Source: CAZOKN01 sp964580525 (GTDB taxonomy: Bacteria; Pseudomonadota; Alphaproteobacteria; Rickettsiales; UBA6187). Taken from it: a stretch of 34,137 bases of DNA. The DNA lies in NCBI GenBank assembly GCA_964580525.1, contig CAZOKN010000019.1, positions 1 through 34,137 on the forward strand, read 5' to 3'. The translations under genes and the position numbers were made by a program. Every line of letters begins with the position of its first letter. The stretch's first letter is position 1. The notes below the pieces were generated by a model. The model had not been told where the DNA came from and ran no database searches. It saw only the letters and a list, made by a program, of their open reading frames with translations. Positions 33,402 to 34,137 of the stretch are shown here, piece by piece.

Positions 33402-33413
33402 AAACAAGTTATA

Positions 33414-33456
33414 AGTGGTTAGTATTTAGTAATTCTTTTAGCTAATACTAACCACT
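33414..33456. terminator. Shared hairpin between merR and nadC
   Basis: AGTGGTTAGTATTTAG pairs with CTAATACTAACCACT with one bulge; the right arm ends at 33456. It lies between two convergent stops. T-runs are short on both sides, with A-rich flanks, so it probably serves both transcripts as a weak bidirectional terminator. Confidence 0.65.
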
Positions 33457-33470
33457 AAAATTCTCTTCTC

Positions 33471-34137
33471 TCACACCCCAAAATCCAACCCAATATCAAC
33501 ACTCATAGGCGAGTTTGTAAGCGCGCCGGAAGATATGAAATCAACACCGGTTTCAGCTATTTTGCGCACTGTTGTAAGGTTAACATTGCCGGAAGCTTCC
33601 AGCGGCACTTTGCCACCCACAATTTTCACAGCCGCAAGCAACGTGGCAACATCCATATTATCAAGCAATATAATATCCGCGCCAGCTTCTAACGCTTCCC
33701 TCACCTGCTCCAGTGTATCGCACTCAACTTCCACTCTGGTGAGCTCCGGCACCTGCTTTTTAGCTTTCTTTACAGCATCAGTAATGCCACCACAAACGCT
33801 GATATGATTATCTTTTATCAATACGCCATCATCAAGGCAGAAGCGATGGTTATAACCACCACCAACAGTCACCGCATATTTCTGAATTATTCTAAGACCT
33901 GGTATGGTTTTTCTGGTGTCTAATATTTTAGCTTTTGTGCCCCCAACCGCATCAACAAACTGGCGCGTCATAGTGGCCACACCACACATTTGCCGCAGCA
34001 GATTCAACGCCACCCTTTCTCCTGCTAAAATCACACGCGCATTGCCGCTACCGGAAAGTATCTTATCGCCTTTTTTTATGGCATCGCCATCTTTATAATC
34101 ACTGCTTAATTTAATATTTTGATCGAGGGCAAAAAAC
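33471..34137 (-). CDS. nadC: Nicotinate-nucleotide pyrophosphorylase, 3' part
   Basis: Quinolinate phosphoribosyltransferase of de novo NAD synthesis, which forms nicotinate mononucleotide. The frame is open to the right edge, so only the C-terminal 222 or so residues are here, about 60-80 missing. Present are ARVILAGERVALNLLRQMCG, the signature LDTRKTIPGLR, GGGYNHRFCLDDGVLIKDNH with the quinolinate-binding residues, EVECDTLEQ, IILLDNM and PLEASGNV. The GTG near 34034 is internal, not a start, because conserved sequence continues upstream (KILSGSGNA). Convergent with the MerR-type gene. Together with pncC it feeds the NAD pool. Confidence 0.95.
   Translation of the reverse strand, partial: FFALDQNIKLSSDYKDGDAIKKGDKILSGSGNARVILAGERVALNLLRQMCGVATMTRQFVDAVGGTKAKILDTRKTIPGLRIIQKYAVTVGGGYNHRFCLDDGVLIKDNHISVCGGITDAVKKAKKQVPELTRVEVECDTLEQVREALEAGADIILLDNMDVATLLAAVKIVGGKVPLEASGNVNLTTVRKIAETGVDFISSGALTNSPMSVDIGLDFGV

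Overview
The window reads as a piece of an AT-rich alphaproteobacterial chromosome, densely coded on both strands. The evidence is a fused ispDF gene, the order rpmF-plsX-fabH-ihfA-merR, an AddA-type recombination nuclease, a BamE lipoprotein and OprB-type porin (diderm envelope), and a flagellar hook cluster. A palindromic repeat that has entered a coding gene in frame resembles the palindromic elements of Rickettsiales, but the sequence alone does not fix the order. A run of 10 Ns at 16765-16774 marks an assembly gap.

Layout. 1-2731: the 5' part of dusB (minus strand), divergent from an ispDF-pgpA-pncC operon. 2735-6169: addA (minus), carrying a 34-codon palindromic insertion. 6244-7091: a solitary tRNA-Ile(GAU), a brnT-brnA toxin-antitoxin pair with a striking operator-promoter, and a second type of palindromic element. 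7196-11133: a strongly diverged moeA-like gene convergent with secA. 11308-16691: the flagellar operon fliK-flgD-flgE (minus), with an unusually large hook protein. 16799-20119: rpe, a small secreted two-cysteine protein, and an OmpR/EnvZ-type response regulator-sensor kinase pair. 20116-23006: an exported ankyrin-subtilase-barrel protein whose last about 69 residues are in another frame. 23399-25434: an XRE regulator and an OprB-type porin with a Fur-box-like site far upstream. 25655-29360: typA convergent with an orphan PAS histidine kinase that has a sensor-like module inside its ATPase domain. 29462-34137: bamE (minus), rpmF-plsX-fabH, ihfA-merR, and the 3' part of nadC (minus).

How the genes work together. 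Most are housekeeping: isoprenoid precursors (ispDF), phospholipid and fatty acid initiation (pgpA, plsX, fabH), NAD metabolism (nadC, pncC), secretion and outer-membrane assembly (secA, bamE), translation (rpmF, typA, tRNA-Ile, dusB), DNA repair (addA). The accessory interest lies in signalling and surface genes: two sensor kinases, the ankyrin-protease, the porin, the toxin-antitoxin pair and the long hook protein.

Most unusual points: (1) the kinase with a Cache-like module between its N box and G boxes; (2) the ankyrin-subtilase-barrel protein and its frameshift; (3) the in-frame palindromic element in addA; (4) the moeA-like protein lacking several hallmark residues; (5) the brnTA promoter lying inside a perfect 32-bp palindrome that reaches the start codon.
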